The notes: a model not told the origin generated them from the letters alone. Shown: positions 1 through 8,323, numbered from the stretch's first letter. The stretch: 10,020 nucleotides of DNA from an uncultured Sediminicola sp. (GCA_938039345.1 CALHVB010000028.1:1-10020), one strand, 5' to 3'. A program made the numbers and translations.

Positions 1-440
1 CTACTATTATTTCCAAACATATCTATATGTATAATATCATTGGATAATTCTAAAATATTTTCCGCAACGCCAAAGTTTTCATCGCCAATAACTAACGCTA
101 TGGGTTTATCTGTTGAAAATTTAAAGTCATGAATAGCTTTGCTAGTATCTGTTATTTCTAAGGAGATAATTTGATATTCTTTGCTTTTTAAATTAGTAAT
201 GACTGTAGTTATAGATTCGGATATAGAATAGTTTACTACTTTTTCTGTGGCTCTAGAGGTTTTAGTCATTTTTCTGCCTAAAGAAATATTTGTACCGCAA
301 AGTATAAGTTCTTGTACTCCAAAAGCATCAGATATTCTAAATAAGCTTCCTAAGTTTGGTGCGTTTGTAACATTATCACAAACTAATACTACTGGGAAAC
401 TACGTTTTAAAAAAGTGGTATTGTAATAGTTAAGTTGCAA
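1..440 (-). CDS. TrmH/SpoU-family RNA 2'-O-methyltransferase, partial (C-terminus beyond left edge)
   Basis: SPOUT-class methyltransferase, predicted to use S-adenosylmethionine to methylate a ribose 2'-OH in tRNA or rRNA in the cytoplasm. About 146 codons are present. The first family motif is seen at residues about 22-41 (CDNVTNAPNLGSLFRISDAF, with the conserved Asn and Arg), and the second at about residue 119 (ALVIGDENFGVAEN), followed by the start of the third (IHIDMFGNNSS). The final SLNV-type cofactor-knot segment lies outside the window. The frame is open from an upstream stop at about 462-464 and contains no ATG before the conserved domain. I chose TTG at 438-440 because it gives MQLNYYNTTF, the length and shape expected ahead of the domain. 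The gene lies 47 bases downstream of the DUF4159 gene on the same strand, so the two are probably co-transcribed. The family assignment is secure, but the substrate (which RNA, which position) cannot be told from the fragment. Confidence 0.88.
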   Translation of the reverse strand, partial: MQLNYYNTTFLKRSFPVVLVCDNVTNAPNLGSLFRISDAFGVQELILCGTNISLGRKMTKTSRATEKVVNYSISESITTVITNLKSKEYQIISLEITDTSKAIHDFKFSTDKPIALVIGDENFGVAENILELSNDIIHIDMFGNNS

Positions 441-487
441 GTATATTTTAGATTTATTAATTTATAATAATGATTGTAGAATCTGTA

Positions 488-1138
488 TTAATTTTTAAAT
501 GCATATTCTATAATATTGGCTCCCATTTGTAAAGCTTTTAAACGCACTTCTTCGGGGTCGTTATGTACCGAAGCATCTTCCCAGCCATCTCCTAAGTCGC
601 ATTCATAAGTAAATAGTAAAACTAATCTGTTCTCATGAAATATACCTAAGGCTTGCGGTCTTTTACCATCGTGTTCATGAATTTTAGGGAGTCCTTTAGG
701 GAATTTATATTTCTGAGAAAATATTGGATGATTAGCACCTATTTCTACCAATTCGTTATTAGGAAATGCTTTTATTAATTCTTTTCTAAGATAAAGTTCC
801 ATCCCATAATTATCATCTATATGTAAAAAACCACCAGAAAATAGATAAGTTTTAAGGTTTTCTGCTTCTTTTTTAGAAAAAACAACATTTCCGTGCCCTG
901 TCATATGTAAAAATGGATATTGAAAAATACTACTGCTACCCACTTCTACGGTCTCTGGTTTTGCATCTATTTTTGTACCACTGTTTTTATTACAAAACTG
1001 AATTAAATTAGGAATAGCTGTGGGGTTAGCGTACCAGTCGCCACCACCATTGTATTTAAGAATGCCAATTTTTTGTGAAAAAATAGGCGAAATCATAAAA
1101 AAAGTTAAAAAAAGGAATGCTATTGTAAGTTGCTTCAT
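488..1138 (-). CDS. DUF4159 domain protein with signal peptide, function unknown
   Basis: A 216-residue protein beginning with a classic Sec signal peptide: Lys near the start, a hydrophobic stretch at residues 4-18, and a likely cleavage after IFS at about residue 21. It is therefore predicted to be exported to the periplasm or beyond. The rest matches my recollection of the DUF4159 family: KYNGGGDWY at 28-36, FLHMTGHG at 76-83, GGFLHIDDNYG at 102-112 and YECDLGDGWED at 178-188. The HxxGHG and HIDDNYG segments are the expected conserved loops of a class I glutamine-amidotransferase-like fold, but I see no classical catalytic Cys-His-Glu triad that I could assert. The ATG start directly precedes the signal peptide and needs no alternative. 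It is the first gene of a likely two-gene unit with the TrmH-family methyltransferase, 47 bases downstream, and is divergent from the DUF1223 gene. No biochemical role is known to me. Confidence 0.87.
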   Translation of the reverse strand: MKQLTIAFLFLTFFMISPIFSQKIGILKYNGGGDWYANPTAIPNLIQFCNKNSGTKIDAKPETVEVGSSSIFQYPFLHMTGHGNVVFSKKEAENLKTYLFSGGFLHIDDNYGMELYLRKELIKAFPNNELVEIGANHPIFSQKYKFPKGLPKIHEHDGKRPQALGIFHENRLVLLFTYECDLGDGWEDASVHNDPEEVRLKALQMGANIIEYAFKN

Positions 1139-1163
1139 TTTAGACCGAACTATTATAGTATTC

Positions 1164-1171
1164 CAAATGTA
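1164..1171 (-). promoter_or_regulatory. candidate -7 box for the DUF4159-TrmH unit
   Basis: Read on the minus strand this is TACATTTG, a full match to the Bacteroidetes -7 consensus TAnnTTTG. It lies 25 bases upstream of the DUF4159 ATG. No TTG is seen at the usual -33 distance, so the call rests on one element and could be chance in AT-rich DNA. Confidence 0.35.
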
Positions 1172-1180
1172 ATAATTATC

Positions 1181-1960
1181 ATGTTTAAAAAAATTATAAT
1201 TGTAGTATTAGTTTTAGTGAGTCTAGGAATTATGGCTTTTAAAAGTTCTTCTGATGAAGGGGTAGGGGCTAAAAAAATAGCCGAGACTGGTATCTATGAA
1301 CCTTTTGTGGTTTTAGAGTTGTTTACATCGCAAGGATGTTCTAGTTGCCCTTCTGCTGATGTTTTGCTAGATCAAATGAAAAAGAAATACAAGAAAGAGG
1401 TAATTGCTTTATCCTACCATGTAGATTATTGGAATTATATAGGTTGGGAAGATCCTTTTAGTAAAAAAGAGTTTGTTACTAAGCAAAGTTTTTATAATTA
1501 TAAGTTTAGAAATAGAAGTAATTATACACCACAATTGGTGGTAAACGGAAAAGAGCATTTTGTGGGTTCTAATGCATCTAAAATGTATGCAAAAGTTAAT
1601 GCTTATAAAGGTGTAAAGGCGCCTAATAAAGTTGGCGTTTCTAATACAATAATTAAAGATGGAAAAGTGTTTTTTGATTTTACTGTTTTGGGTGATATTA
1701 AAAACAAACAACTAAAAACTGTTTTGGTTTTAGATGAGCGAACTACTTATGTAAAACGAGGAGAAAATAGTAATAGAACATTAAAGAATAGTAATATAGT
1801 TGTTGCACAAAAGCTAGAAATATTAGCAACGGAAAAAGGGAAATCATATATAGATATACCTACTATAGTTACAAAGAATGAAGCAATCCAATTAATTCTA
1901 TTAATAGAAGATGATTTGAATGATATTACGGGAGCTACAAAAGTAGCACTGGAAAGATAG
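1181..1960 (+). CDS. DUF1223 family thioredoxin-like protein, membrane-anchored or exported
   Basis: A 259-residue protein of the DUF1223 family, which adopts a thioredoxin-like fold and has no firmly established substrate that I know of. The N-terminus has Lys-Lys and then a hydrophobic stretch (residues 5-19), a signal peptide or membrane anchor, so the domain should sit outside the cytoplasm. Conserved segments are VLELFTSQGCSSCPSAD at 44-60, with the Cys53-x-x-Cys56 pair, YHVDYWNYIGWEDPFS at 79-94, and YTPQLVVNG at 115-123 (a Pro at the position of the thioredoxin cis-Pro loop is plausible). A redox role is inferred from the CxxC and the fold. I start at ATG 1181. The frame is open upstream to a TTG at 1130, but that would overlap the divergent DUF4159 gene and put 17 non-family residues before the signal sequence. 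Single-gene unit: a strong terminator follows 25 bases after its stop. Confidence 0.9.
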   Translation: MFKKIIIVVLVLVSLGIMAFKSSSDEGVGAKKIAETGIYEPFVVLELFTSQGCSSCPSADVLLDQMKKKYKKEVIALSYHVDYWNYIGWEDPFSKKEFVTKQSFYNYKFRNRSNYTPQLVVNGKEHFVGSNASKMYAKVNAYKGVKAPNKVGVSNTIIKDGKVFFDFTVLGDIKNKQLKTVLVLDERTTYVKRGENSNRTLKNSNIVVAQKLEILATEKGKSYIDIPTIVTKNEAIQLILLIEDDLNDITGATKVALER

Positions 1961-1985
1961 TTTAGTGTTTTTTGTTGATTGTTGG

Positions 1986-2027
1986 TCCGCATTTCTTTGC
2001 CCTTATCAAAGAAGTGCGGATTTTTTT
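1986..2027 (+). terminator. strong intrinsic (Rho-independent) terminator after the DUF1223 gene
   Basis: A 14-base left arm (1986-1999, TCCGCATTTCTTTG) pairs with a 14-base right arm (2007-2020, CAAAGAAGTGCGGA) with one G-U wobble and no bulge, closing a 7-base loop (CCCTTAT), followed at once by seven T (2021-2027). This is an unusually complete terminator for plus-strand transcription from the DUF1223 gene. The T-tract overlaps the stop codon of the convergent rsmE gene. On the minus strand there is no T-tract after the hairpin, so it appears one-directional. Confidence 0.93.
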
Positions 2028-2733
2028 ATCCGTTATTTATTAATGCTACTGTAGTACAAGCAAAAATAGCAGCAGTTTCTGTTCGTAAACGATTTTCGCC
2101 TAAGGAAACTGGTAAAAAGCCATTGTCATAGGCTGTTTTTATTTCGGAAGTAGAAAAATCGCCCTCTGGTCCAATAAGTATGGTAACATCTTTGTCTGCG
2201 GCTACACGTCTTTTAAGTTCTACTTTTTCTTCTTCTTCGCAATGTGCAATAAATAGTAAACCTTCCTTAGTAGTGTTTATATATTCTTTAAATGTTATAG
2301 GGCTATTTAGTTTAGGTAAATAGGCTTGTAAAGATTGTTTCATAGCTGCTAAAATTACTTTTTCCATGCGTTCTATTTTTACAATCTTACGTTCAGAATG
2401 GTCGCAAATAATAGGAGTAATTTCATTAACTCCAATTTCGGTAGCTTTTTCTAAAAACCACTCAAAACGGTCGTTCATTTTTGTAGGAGCCACAACCAAA
2501 TGTAACCAATGAGCTTTTTGGTGTTTTTTAGTGATATCAATTATTTCAGCTTTACATTTTCTTATGTCAGCAATTAAAATTTTAGCTTCAAAAAATAACC
2601 CTTTGCCATTGGTTATAGTAAGGATGTCTCCTTCTTTTTTACGAAGCACTTTTACAATATGTTTACTTTCTTCAGCAGGAAAAACAAATTGAGAAAAATT
2701 ATTGTCTAAGTCGGGATTGTAAAAAAGCTGCAT
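2026..2733 (-). CDS. rsmE: 16S rRNA (uracil(1498)-N3)-methyltransferase RsmE
   Basis: Cytoplasmic SPOUT methyltransferase that methylates N3 of U1498 (E. coli numbering) in helix 44 of 16S rRNA in the small subunit, using S-adenosylmethionine. At 235 residues it is full length. The N-terminal PUA-like RNA-binding region holds ESKHIVKVLRKKEGD (22-36). The methyltransferase domain then shows VVAPTK (80-85), EWFLEKATEIGV (91-102), IGPEGDFS (187-194) and SLGENRLRTETAA (210-222); the last two form the cofactor-binding trefoil knot. The ATG start is well placed against the family N-terminus. It is 62 bases downstream of tsaD on the same strand with no clear terminator between, so co-transcription is likely; both products act on translation RNAs. 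Its stop codon shares bases with the T-tract of the convergent terminator. Confidence 0.97.
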   Translation of the reverse strand: MQLFYNPDLDNNFSQFVFPAEESKHIVKVLRKKEGDILTITNGKGLFFEAKILIADIRKCKAEIIDITKKHQKAHWLHLVVAPTKMNDRFEWFLEKATEIGVNEITPIICDHSERKIVKIERMEKVILAAMKQSLQAYLPKLNSPITFKEYINTTKEGLLFIAHCEEEEKVELKRRVAADKDVTILIGPEGDFSTSEIKTAYDNGFLPVSLGENRLRTETAAIFACTTVALINNG

Positions 2734-2795
2734 GTTTTATTTTTATTATTTAATTTATTCTAAATATAGGTTTATTTACAATAATTGTTCTTTCT

Positions 2796-3821
2796 CTAAC
2801 TAATTACATATCTAGGTTGCGCAGTTACACTTTGGTCTGTAAAATTCTTCTCCTTGTATTTTAAATAACCAACAATACCAATCATTGCAGCATTATCTGT
2901 ACAGTATTCAAATTTTGGAATATAAGATGTCCAGCCATATTTTTTTTCGCCTTCTTCTAGTGCTTTTCTAATTCCTGAATTAGCCGATACACCACCACCA
3001 ATAGCAATCTGTTTTACACCAGTTTGTTTTACTGCCTTTTTTAGTTTATCCATTAAAATATTAATAATAGTATGCTGTATAGAGGCACAGATATCATTTC
3101 TGTTTTCAGTAATAAAATTGGGATTTTCTTTAGTTTGTTTTTGAATAAAGTATAAGATACTAGTTTTTAAACCACTAAAGCTAAAATTAAGCTCGCCTAC
3201 CTTAGGTTTAGGAAAAGGAAAAGCTTTAGGGTTTCCTAATTGTGCATATTTGTCTATTAAGGGGCCTCCCGGATAGGGTAACCCTAATATTTTTGCACTC
3301 TTATCAAAGGCTTCGCCAACGGCATCGTCTAAAGTTTCTCCTAATATTTCCATATCAAAATAATTTTTAACTAATACAATTTGGGTGTGTCCGCCACTTA
3401 TTGTCATTGCTAAAAAAGGAAAGCTAGGTATTTTTCCATTTTCTTCTTTAATAAAATGCGCTAAAATATGAGCTTGCATATGGTTTACCTCTATTAAAGG
3501 AATGTTTAATCCTAAGGCCAAAGACTTAGAAAAAGACGTACCTACTAATAAAGAACCCATAAGACCAGGTCCACGCGTAAAAGCTATGGCAGATAATTGT
3601 TTTTTATCGATATTTGCCTTTGCTAAGGCTTGGGAAACTACAGGGACAATATTTTGCTGGTGTGCTCTAGAAGCAAGTTCGGGAACAACACCGCCGTATT
3701 CTTCATGTATTTTTTGCGTAGCAACAACATTGCTAAGCTTTTTATCATTACATAAAACGGCAGCAGAAGTATCGTCACAAGAAGACTCTATGGCTAAGAT
3801 GTAAATATGTTCGTTTTCCAT
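2796..3821 (-). CDS. tsaD: tRNA N6-adenosine threonylcarbamoyltransferase TsaD
   Basis: Catalytic subunit that moves the threonylcarbamoyl group from threonylcarbamoyl-AMP (made by TsaC/TsaC2) onto A37 of ANN-decoding tRNAs, working with TsaB and TsaE in the cytoplasm. The ASKHA-type fold is evident: IESSCDDTSAAV (11-22), EYGGVVPELASRAH (41-54), the metal-binding NHMQAH (113-118, His114 and His118), SGGHTQ (142-147), FSFSGLKT (213-220), GGGVSANSG (275-283) and CTDNAAMIG (307-315, with the metal-ligand Asp309). At 341 residues it has the normal bacterial length. I start at ATG 3821. The frame continues upstream to a GTG at 3869, but that would add 16 residues outside the family and run through the likely promoter. 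The gene is divergent from tamB, with 71 bases to the TTG taken as the tamB start, and probably leads an operon with rsmE. Confidence 0.97.
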   Translation of the reverse strand: MENEHIYILAIESSCDDTSAAVLCNDKKLSNVVATQKIHEEYGGVVPELASRAHQQNIVPVVSQALAKANIDKKQLSAIAFTRGPGLMGSLLVGTSFSKSLALGLNIPLIEVNHMQAHILAHFIKEENGKIPSFPFLAMTISGGHTQIVLVKNYFDMEILGETLDDAVGEAFDKSAKILGLPYPGGPLIDKYAQLGNPKAFPFPKPKVGELNFSFSGLKTSILYFIQKQTKENPNFITENRNDICASIQHTIINILMDKLKKAVKQTGVKQIAIGGGVSANSGIRKALEEGEKKYGWTSYIPKFEYCTDNAAMIGIVGYLKYKEKNFTDQSVTAQPRYVIS

Positions 3822-3849
3822 TAGGGTTTGGAATAAAAATTGAAAGAAA

Positions 3850-3877
3850 CAAAGGTAAAACATAAACACCTATCAAA
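3850..3877 (-). promoter_or_regulatory. candidate promoter for tsaD-rsmE
   Basis: On the minus strand a TTTG at 3877-3874 is followed after 16 bases by TACCTTTG at 3857-3850, a full match to the Bacteroidetes -7 box TAnnTTTG, with a TTG at close to the expected -33 distance (slightly short). It lies 28 bases upstream of the tsaD ATG, giving a short leader. This supports the 3821 start for tsaD over the longer frame. Inference from pattern only. Confidence 0.5.
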
Positions 3878-3892
3878 AAACTAAGAAAAATA

Positions 3893-6800
3893 TTGATACG
3901 AACATTATTAGTTATTTTACTAATATGTGTTTTTGGTACTCTTATTTTGTCTCTACCTTTTGTTCAAACGCGTTTAGCCGCTTATGCCACAGATACTGTT
4001 AATAATAAATATGGTACTAATATAACAGTAGATAAACTAAAACTTTCTTTGTTAACTTGGGATACAGATCTAAAAGGAGTGTATATAGAAGATTACCAAA
4101 AGGATACTTTGTTTTATATTGATAAACTTACCACGTCTATATTAAGTGTTAAAAATTTAGTAAACGGAAAGTTAGAATTTGGAGATATAGAAGCCGATGG
4201 ACTTACTTTTAAGTTAAAAACATATAAGGGGCGTAGAGATAGTAACTTAGAAGTATTTGTAGATAAATTAGATAGTGGAAAACCAAGAACACCAGATAAG
4301 CCCCATTTTTTCTTATCGTCTTCTAATGTGCAAATCTTAAATAGTAATTTTAAGCTTATTGATGAAAATTTACAGCGACCAGAAAAATTAAATTTTAAAG
4401 ATTTAAAAATAGCCGCTACAGATTTTACCATATTAGGACCGGAAGTAAATGTAAATGTACAAGCATTATCATTACAAAGTAAGCAAGGTTTAGTAGTAGA
4501 AAAATTAGCAACAGAGTTTAGGTATACCAAACAACAGATGCTGTTTAATTTTTTAAGTATAAAAACTCCATTGTCGTTTTTAAAAGGGAAACTTGCTTTT
4601 AATTATGATAGAAAAGATTTTAAAGATTTTTTAAACAAGGTAAAAGTAAACGCATCGTTTAATGAATCTATAATTGCTTTAGATGAGGTAAACTTGTTAT
4701 ATAACCAATTTGGAAAAGGGAAAAAAGTTGCTTTTTCATCGGATGTTAGCGGTGTTTTAAACGATTTAAATACAACAAATCTTTTTTTACAATCTGATAA
4801 TACAGGGATTAGAGGGGATTTTAATTTTAAGAACCTATTTACTAAAGCCGAGCCTTTTCTGTTGAATGCAAATATTAAAAACTTAACATCTAGTTATTAC
4901 CAACTTAGAGGTTTGTTGCCAGAAATTTTAGGAAAAACACTACCATCTTCTTTTCAGAAGTTAGGTCAGTTTACAATGAGGGGAGATGCCTTAATTACAG
5001 AAACGTCTATAGATTCTAAAATAAATTTAAATACAGCAATAGGAAACAGCTATTCAGATTTACAGATTACTAATATTAATGATATTGATGCAGCTTCTTA
5101 TAGAGGTTTTGTTTCTTTTATAGATTTTGATTTAGGAGAATTAGCAAATGATAAGAAATTAGGAAAAACTAGTCTCGATTTTAATGTAGAAGGCTTGGGT
5201 CTGGTACTAGAAACATTAAATACAGAAGTTATAGGAGAAGTACATTCGATGTATTATAACGGATATGAATATAAAAATTTAAAGGTTTCTGGTATACTTA
5301 AAGAATTGTTGTTTGATGGTTCTTTGGTGAGTAATGACGATAATTTAAAACTTAATTTTAAAGGTTTAGCAGATTTTAGCGAAAATCAAAATAATTTAAA
5401 TTTTATAGCCTCTGTAGATTATGCAGATTTAAAGAAGTTAAACTTTATTTCGGATAGTATTTCTATTTTTAAAGGGGATATAAATATGGATGTTTCTGGT
5501 AGTTCTTTAGATAATATAGTTGGCGATATTAAATTTACGAAGACAAATTATCAGAATAAAAATGATATCTATTATTTTGATGATTTTAAAGTCTCTTCCA
5601 TTTTTGATAAAGATACTATCAGGACTATTGCTATAAATTCTCCAGATATTATTACAGGATATTTAAAAGGGAAATTTAGAATAAATGAATTAGGGAAACT
5701 TGTACAAAACTCCATAGGTAGTATTTATACAAATTATAGACCTTTTGAAATTTCTGAAGGGCAACGTTTAGCTTTTAATTTTAAGATTTATAATAAAATT
5801 GTAGATGTGTTTTTTCCAAAAGTTAAGTTTGGAGCCAATACTTTTATTAAAGGGAATATTATTGCTGATGAAGGAGATTTTAAGTTAACGTTTAAATCGC
5901 CAAATATAAAAGCCTTCGGTAATGTACTAGATAATATAGATGTAAAAATAGATAACAAAAATCCATTATTTAATACATATGTCTCTATAGGGAATGCAGC
6001 AACAAAGTATTATGAAGCTAGGGACTTTAATTTAATTAATACCACATTAAAAGATACCTTATTTTTTAGAACGGAATTTAAAGGAGGAAAAAAGTATAAC
6101 GATAGCTATAATTTAAATTTTTATCACACATTTAATAAAGACAATAAATCTGTAATAGGATTAAAAAAGTCTGATATTAATTTTAAGAATAATAAGTGGG
6201 TTTTAAATAAAAAAGGGGATAATAAAAACAAAGTTATTTTTAATAAAACATTAGATAGTATTACGATTCAGGAAATTGTAATGAATAATGAGGAGGAAGA
6301 GCAAATACGCTTGCGAGGAACATTAATAGATTCTTCATATAAGGATATACAGTTGCAGTTTAAAATAGTATCCTTAAATAAGATAACACCAGAAATAGAT
6401 AGCCTTAAATTAGATGGTAGGGTTAACGGTTCTCTTCATATTTTACAAAGAGATAATGTGTATTTGCCATCATCTAATTTAGAGATTGCAGATTTTGCAA
6501 TAAATAATATTCGCCTTGGAGATTTAGATATGGGTATTGTAGGGAATAAAGATTTGTCAGATTTTGTAGTAAATGGGCAATTAACAGAAAATAATATAGA
6601 AAGGTTAGGGATTCTGGGTAATGTTACCATGAAAAATATAAAACCTATTGCAGACTTATTAGTGAATTTTAATGGTTTTAACTTAGAGCCATTTAGTCCG
6701 CTAGGAGAAGGTGTTATATCTAATATACGTGGTAAAATTAATGGTAGTGCGCAGATAAAAGGAGAAATAGGTGATCCCGAAATAAATGGATTGTTGGCAT

Positions 6801-8323
6801 TGAACAATGCAGGTATTGGAATACCATATTTAAATGTAGATTATAGCTTTGCTCCAAGGTCAAGAGTTCGTTTGTATGATCAAACTTTTAGTTTTGAAGA
6901 TATAGGTTTAACAGATATAGCAGAAAAAACAAAGGCTACTTTAGATGGTACTATAAGTCATAAAGCCTTTGCTAGCTGGAATTTAGATTTAAATGTAGAT
7001 ACAAATGAGAACCGTTTTTTAATATTGAATACAGATTATGAGGAAGAAGCATTGTATTATGGTCAAGGATTTTTAAATGGAACGGGTAAAATATATGGTT
7101 CTACAAAAGCATTAAATATAACTGTAGAAGGGTCTACAGCTAAAGGAACTTCATTAAAAATACCAATTAGTGATGTAGCAAGTATAGGGGATTACTCTTT
7201 TATCAATTTTATAGAAAAAAGTGATGTTAAAACAATAGAGGAGCAACGAGTTTTAGATGATTATCAAGGGCTAGAATTAGCCTTTGATTTAGCGGTTACA
7301 CCAGAAGCAGAGGTAGAAATAGTTGTAGATCAAAACACAAAGAGTTCATTAAAAGGAACAGGAGAAGGTATTTTGTTAATAGAAATAAATACTCGAGGTA
7401 AATTTAATATGTACGGAGAATTTGTTACAGTTACTGGGAAGTATAATCATAAATTTGGAGGAGTAATAGATAAAACGTTTGAGGTAAAACCAGGAGGAAC
7501 CGTTGTTTGGGAAGGAGACCCTTTAGCAGCAAGGTTAAATATGGAAGCAATCTATTCTTTAAATGCCAATCCAGCTCCTTTACTAGATAATAATGGATAT
7601 ACAAAGCGTATTGCAACAGATGTTGTTGTGCAATTAGAAGGGGAATTAGAAAGACCAACAATAGCATTTAATATAGATTTTCCAGGTACAAGTTCAATTA
7701 TTAAATCGGAGTTAGAATATAAGTTACAAGATCCAACGGTAGAAGAGCGTAATGCTTTTTTCTTATTAGCACAAGGAACTTTTGTAGACGAAGAATCGGG
7801 TATTAATCAGCAAGCTGTAACTGGTAACTTACTACAAACAGCTTCAGGATTATTAAATCAAGTATTAGGAGGAGAAAATGATAAGTTCGATTTTGGAGTT
7901 TCTTATGAACAAGGAGGAGCAAATCCTAGTGCAGAAGTGCAAACAGAAAATAGATTAGGAGTAACCGTATCTACAAGAATAAGTGATCGTATACTTATTA
8001 ATGGAAAATTAGGAGTACCTGTGGGAGGGGTTAGTGAAACTGTAGTAGCAGGAGATGTTGAGGTAGAAGTTTTGCTAAATGAAGAAGGAACATTAAGTGC
8101 CAAAATATTTAATAGAGAAAACGAGATTCAGCAATTTTTGGCAGATAATCAAGGGTATACCCAAGGGATAGGGCTTTCATATGAGGTAGATTTTAATAAT
8201 TTTAAAGAATTAATCAGAAAAATATTTAGAAACAAAGAATTAGAAGCGCAAGAACCTAAAGAAAAAAGTACTATTAGTAGTATGGGTAAAGATGGTATAA
8301 TTCAGTTTCAATCTAAAAACTAA
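3893..8323 (+). CDS. tamB: translocation and assembly module TamB-family envelope protein
   Basis: A 1,476-residue protein of the TamB/AsmA-like superfamily: inner-membrane-anchored, periplasm-spanning proteins with a lipid-carrying beta groove. In Proteobacteria TamB works with TamA in outer-membrane protein assembly and phospholipid transport; Bacteroidetes often carry the variant partner TamL. Seen here are an N-terminal membrane anchor (residues about 4-22), a long beta-rich middle with recurring NLKF/DLKI-type strands, and a C-terminal TamB (DUF490) domain from about residue 1000. Strong Bacteroidetes-type segments are YNHKFGGVIDKTFEVKPGG (about 1183), WEGDPLAARL (about 1205), FNIDFPGTSSIIKSELEY (about 1259) and ISDRILINGKLGVPVGG (about 1363). 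The end is FKELIRKIF plus a polar tail. The start is doubtful: TTG at 3893 is the first conventional codon, but the frame is open from 3866 and encodes KKLRKILIR just upstream, as expected of the n-region. Translation may begin at ATC 3872. Divergent from tsaD. Confidence 0.94.
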   Translation: MIRTLLVILLICVFGTLILSLPFVQTRLAAYATDTVNNKYGTNITVDKLKLSLLTWDTDLKGVYIEDYQKDTLFYIDKLTTSILSVKNLVNGKLEFGDIEADGLTFKLKTYKGRRDSNLEVFVDKLDSGKPRTPDKPHFFLSSSNVQILNSNFKLIDENLQRPEKLNFKDLKIAATDFTILGPEVNVNVQALSLQSKQGLVVEKLATEFRYTKQQMLFNFLSIKTPLSFLKGKLAFNYDRKDFKDFLNKVKVNASFNESIIALDEVNLLYNQFGKGKKVAFSSDVSGVLNDLNTTNLFLQSDNTGIRGDFNFKNLFTKAEPFLLNANIKNLTSSYYQLRGLLPEILGKTLPSSFQKLGQFTMRGDALITETSIDSKINLNTAIGNSYSDLQITNINDIDAASYRGFVSFIDFDLGELANDKKLGKTSLDFNVEGLGLVLETLNTEVIGEVHSMYYNGYEYKNLKVSGILKELLFDGSLVSNDDNLKLNFKGLADFSENQNNLNFIASVDYADLKKLNFISDSISIFKGDINMDVSGSSLDNIVGDIKFTKTNYQNKNDIYYFDDFKVSSIFDKDTIRTIAINSPDIITGYLKGKFRINELGKLVQNSIGSIYTNYRPFEISEGQRLAFNFKIYNKIVDVFFPKVKFGANTFIKGNIIADEGDFKLTFKSPNIKAFGNVLDNIDVKIDNKNPLFNTYVSIGNAATKYYEARDFNLINTTLKDTLFFRTEFKGGKKYNDSYNLNFYHTFNKDNKSVIGLKKSDINFKNNKWVLNKKGDNKNKVIFNKTLDSITIQEIVMNNEEEEQIRLRGTLIDSSYKDIQLQFKIVSLNKITPEIDSLKLDGRVNGSLHILQRDNVYLPSSNLEIADFAINNIRLGDLDMGIVGNKDLSDFVVNGQLTENNIERLGILGNVTMKNIKPIADLLVNFNGFNLEPFSPLGEGVISNIRGKINGSAQIKGEIGDPEINGLLALNNAGIGIPYLNVDYSFAPRSRVRLYDQTFSFEDIGLTDIAEKTKATLDGTISHKAFASWNLDLNVDTNENRFLILNTDYEEEALYYGQGFLNGTGKIYGSTKALNITVEGSTAKGTSLKIPISDVASIGDYSFINFIEKSDVKTIEEQRVLDDYQGLELAFDLAVTPEAEVEIVVDQNTKSSLKGTGEGILLIEINTRGKFNMYGEFVTVTGKYNHKFGGVIDKTFEVKPGGTVVWEGDPLAARLNMEAIYSLNANPAPLLDNNGYTKRIATDVVVQLEGELERPTIAFNIDFPGTSSIIKSELEYKLQDPTVEERNAFFLLAQGTFVDEESGINQQAVTGNLLQTASGLLNQVLGGENDKFDFGVSYEQGGANPSAEVQTENRLGVTVSTRISDRILINGKLGVPVGGVSETVVAGDVEVEVLLNEEGTLSAKIFNRENEIQQFLADNQGYTQGIGLSYEVDFNNFKELIRKIFRNKELEAQEPKEKSTISSMGKDGIIQFQSKN

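Noticed and set aside
1130..1180. Upstream TTG start extending the DUF1223 protein by 17 residues
   Set aside because: It overlaps the start of the divergent DUF4159 gene and would place polar, non-family residues before a clear signal sequence beginning at ATG 1181.
1409..1711. 100-residue open frame antisense to the DUF1223 gene
   Set aside because: A shadow of the real gene: no family resemblance, and the plus-strand frame is strongly conserved.
2734..2795. Terminator or promoter between tsaD and rsmE
   Set aside because: The 62 bases are AT-rich with no stable hairpin and only an imperfect TATATTTA box, too weak to call.
3822..3869. Upstream GTG start extending TsaD by 16 residues
   Set aside because: The extra residues are a hydrophobic Phe-rich stretch not found in TsaD, and they would be encoded by the likely promoter region. 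ATG 3821 fits the family exactly.
7431..7667. Leu-rich 78-residue open frame antisense to tamB
   Set aside because: It looks membrane-like only because it is the complement of A/G-rich codons in the conserved TamB C-terminal domain. There is no independent support.
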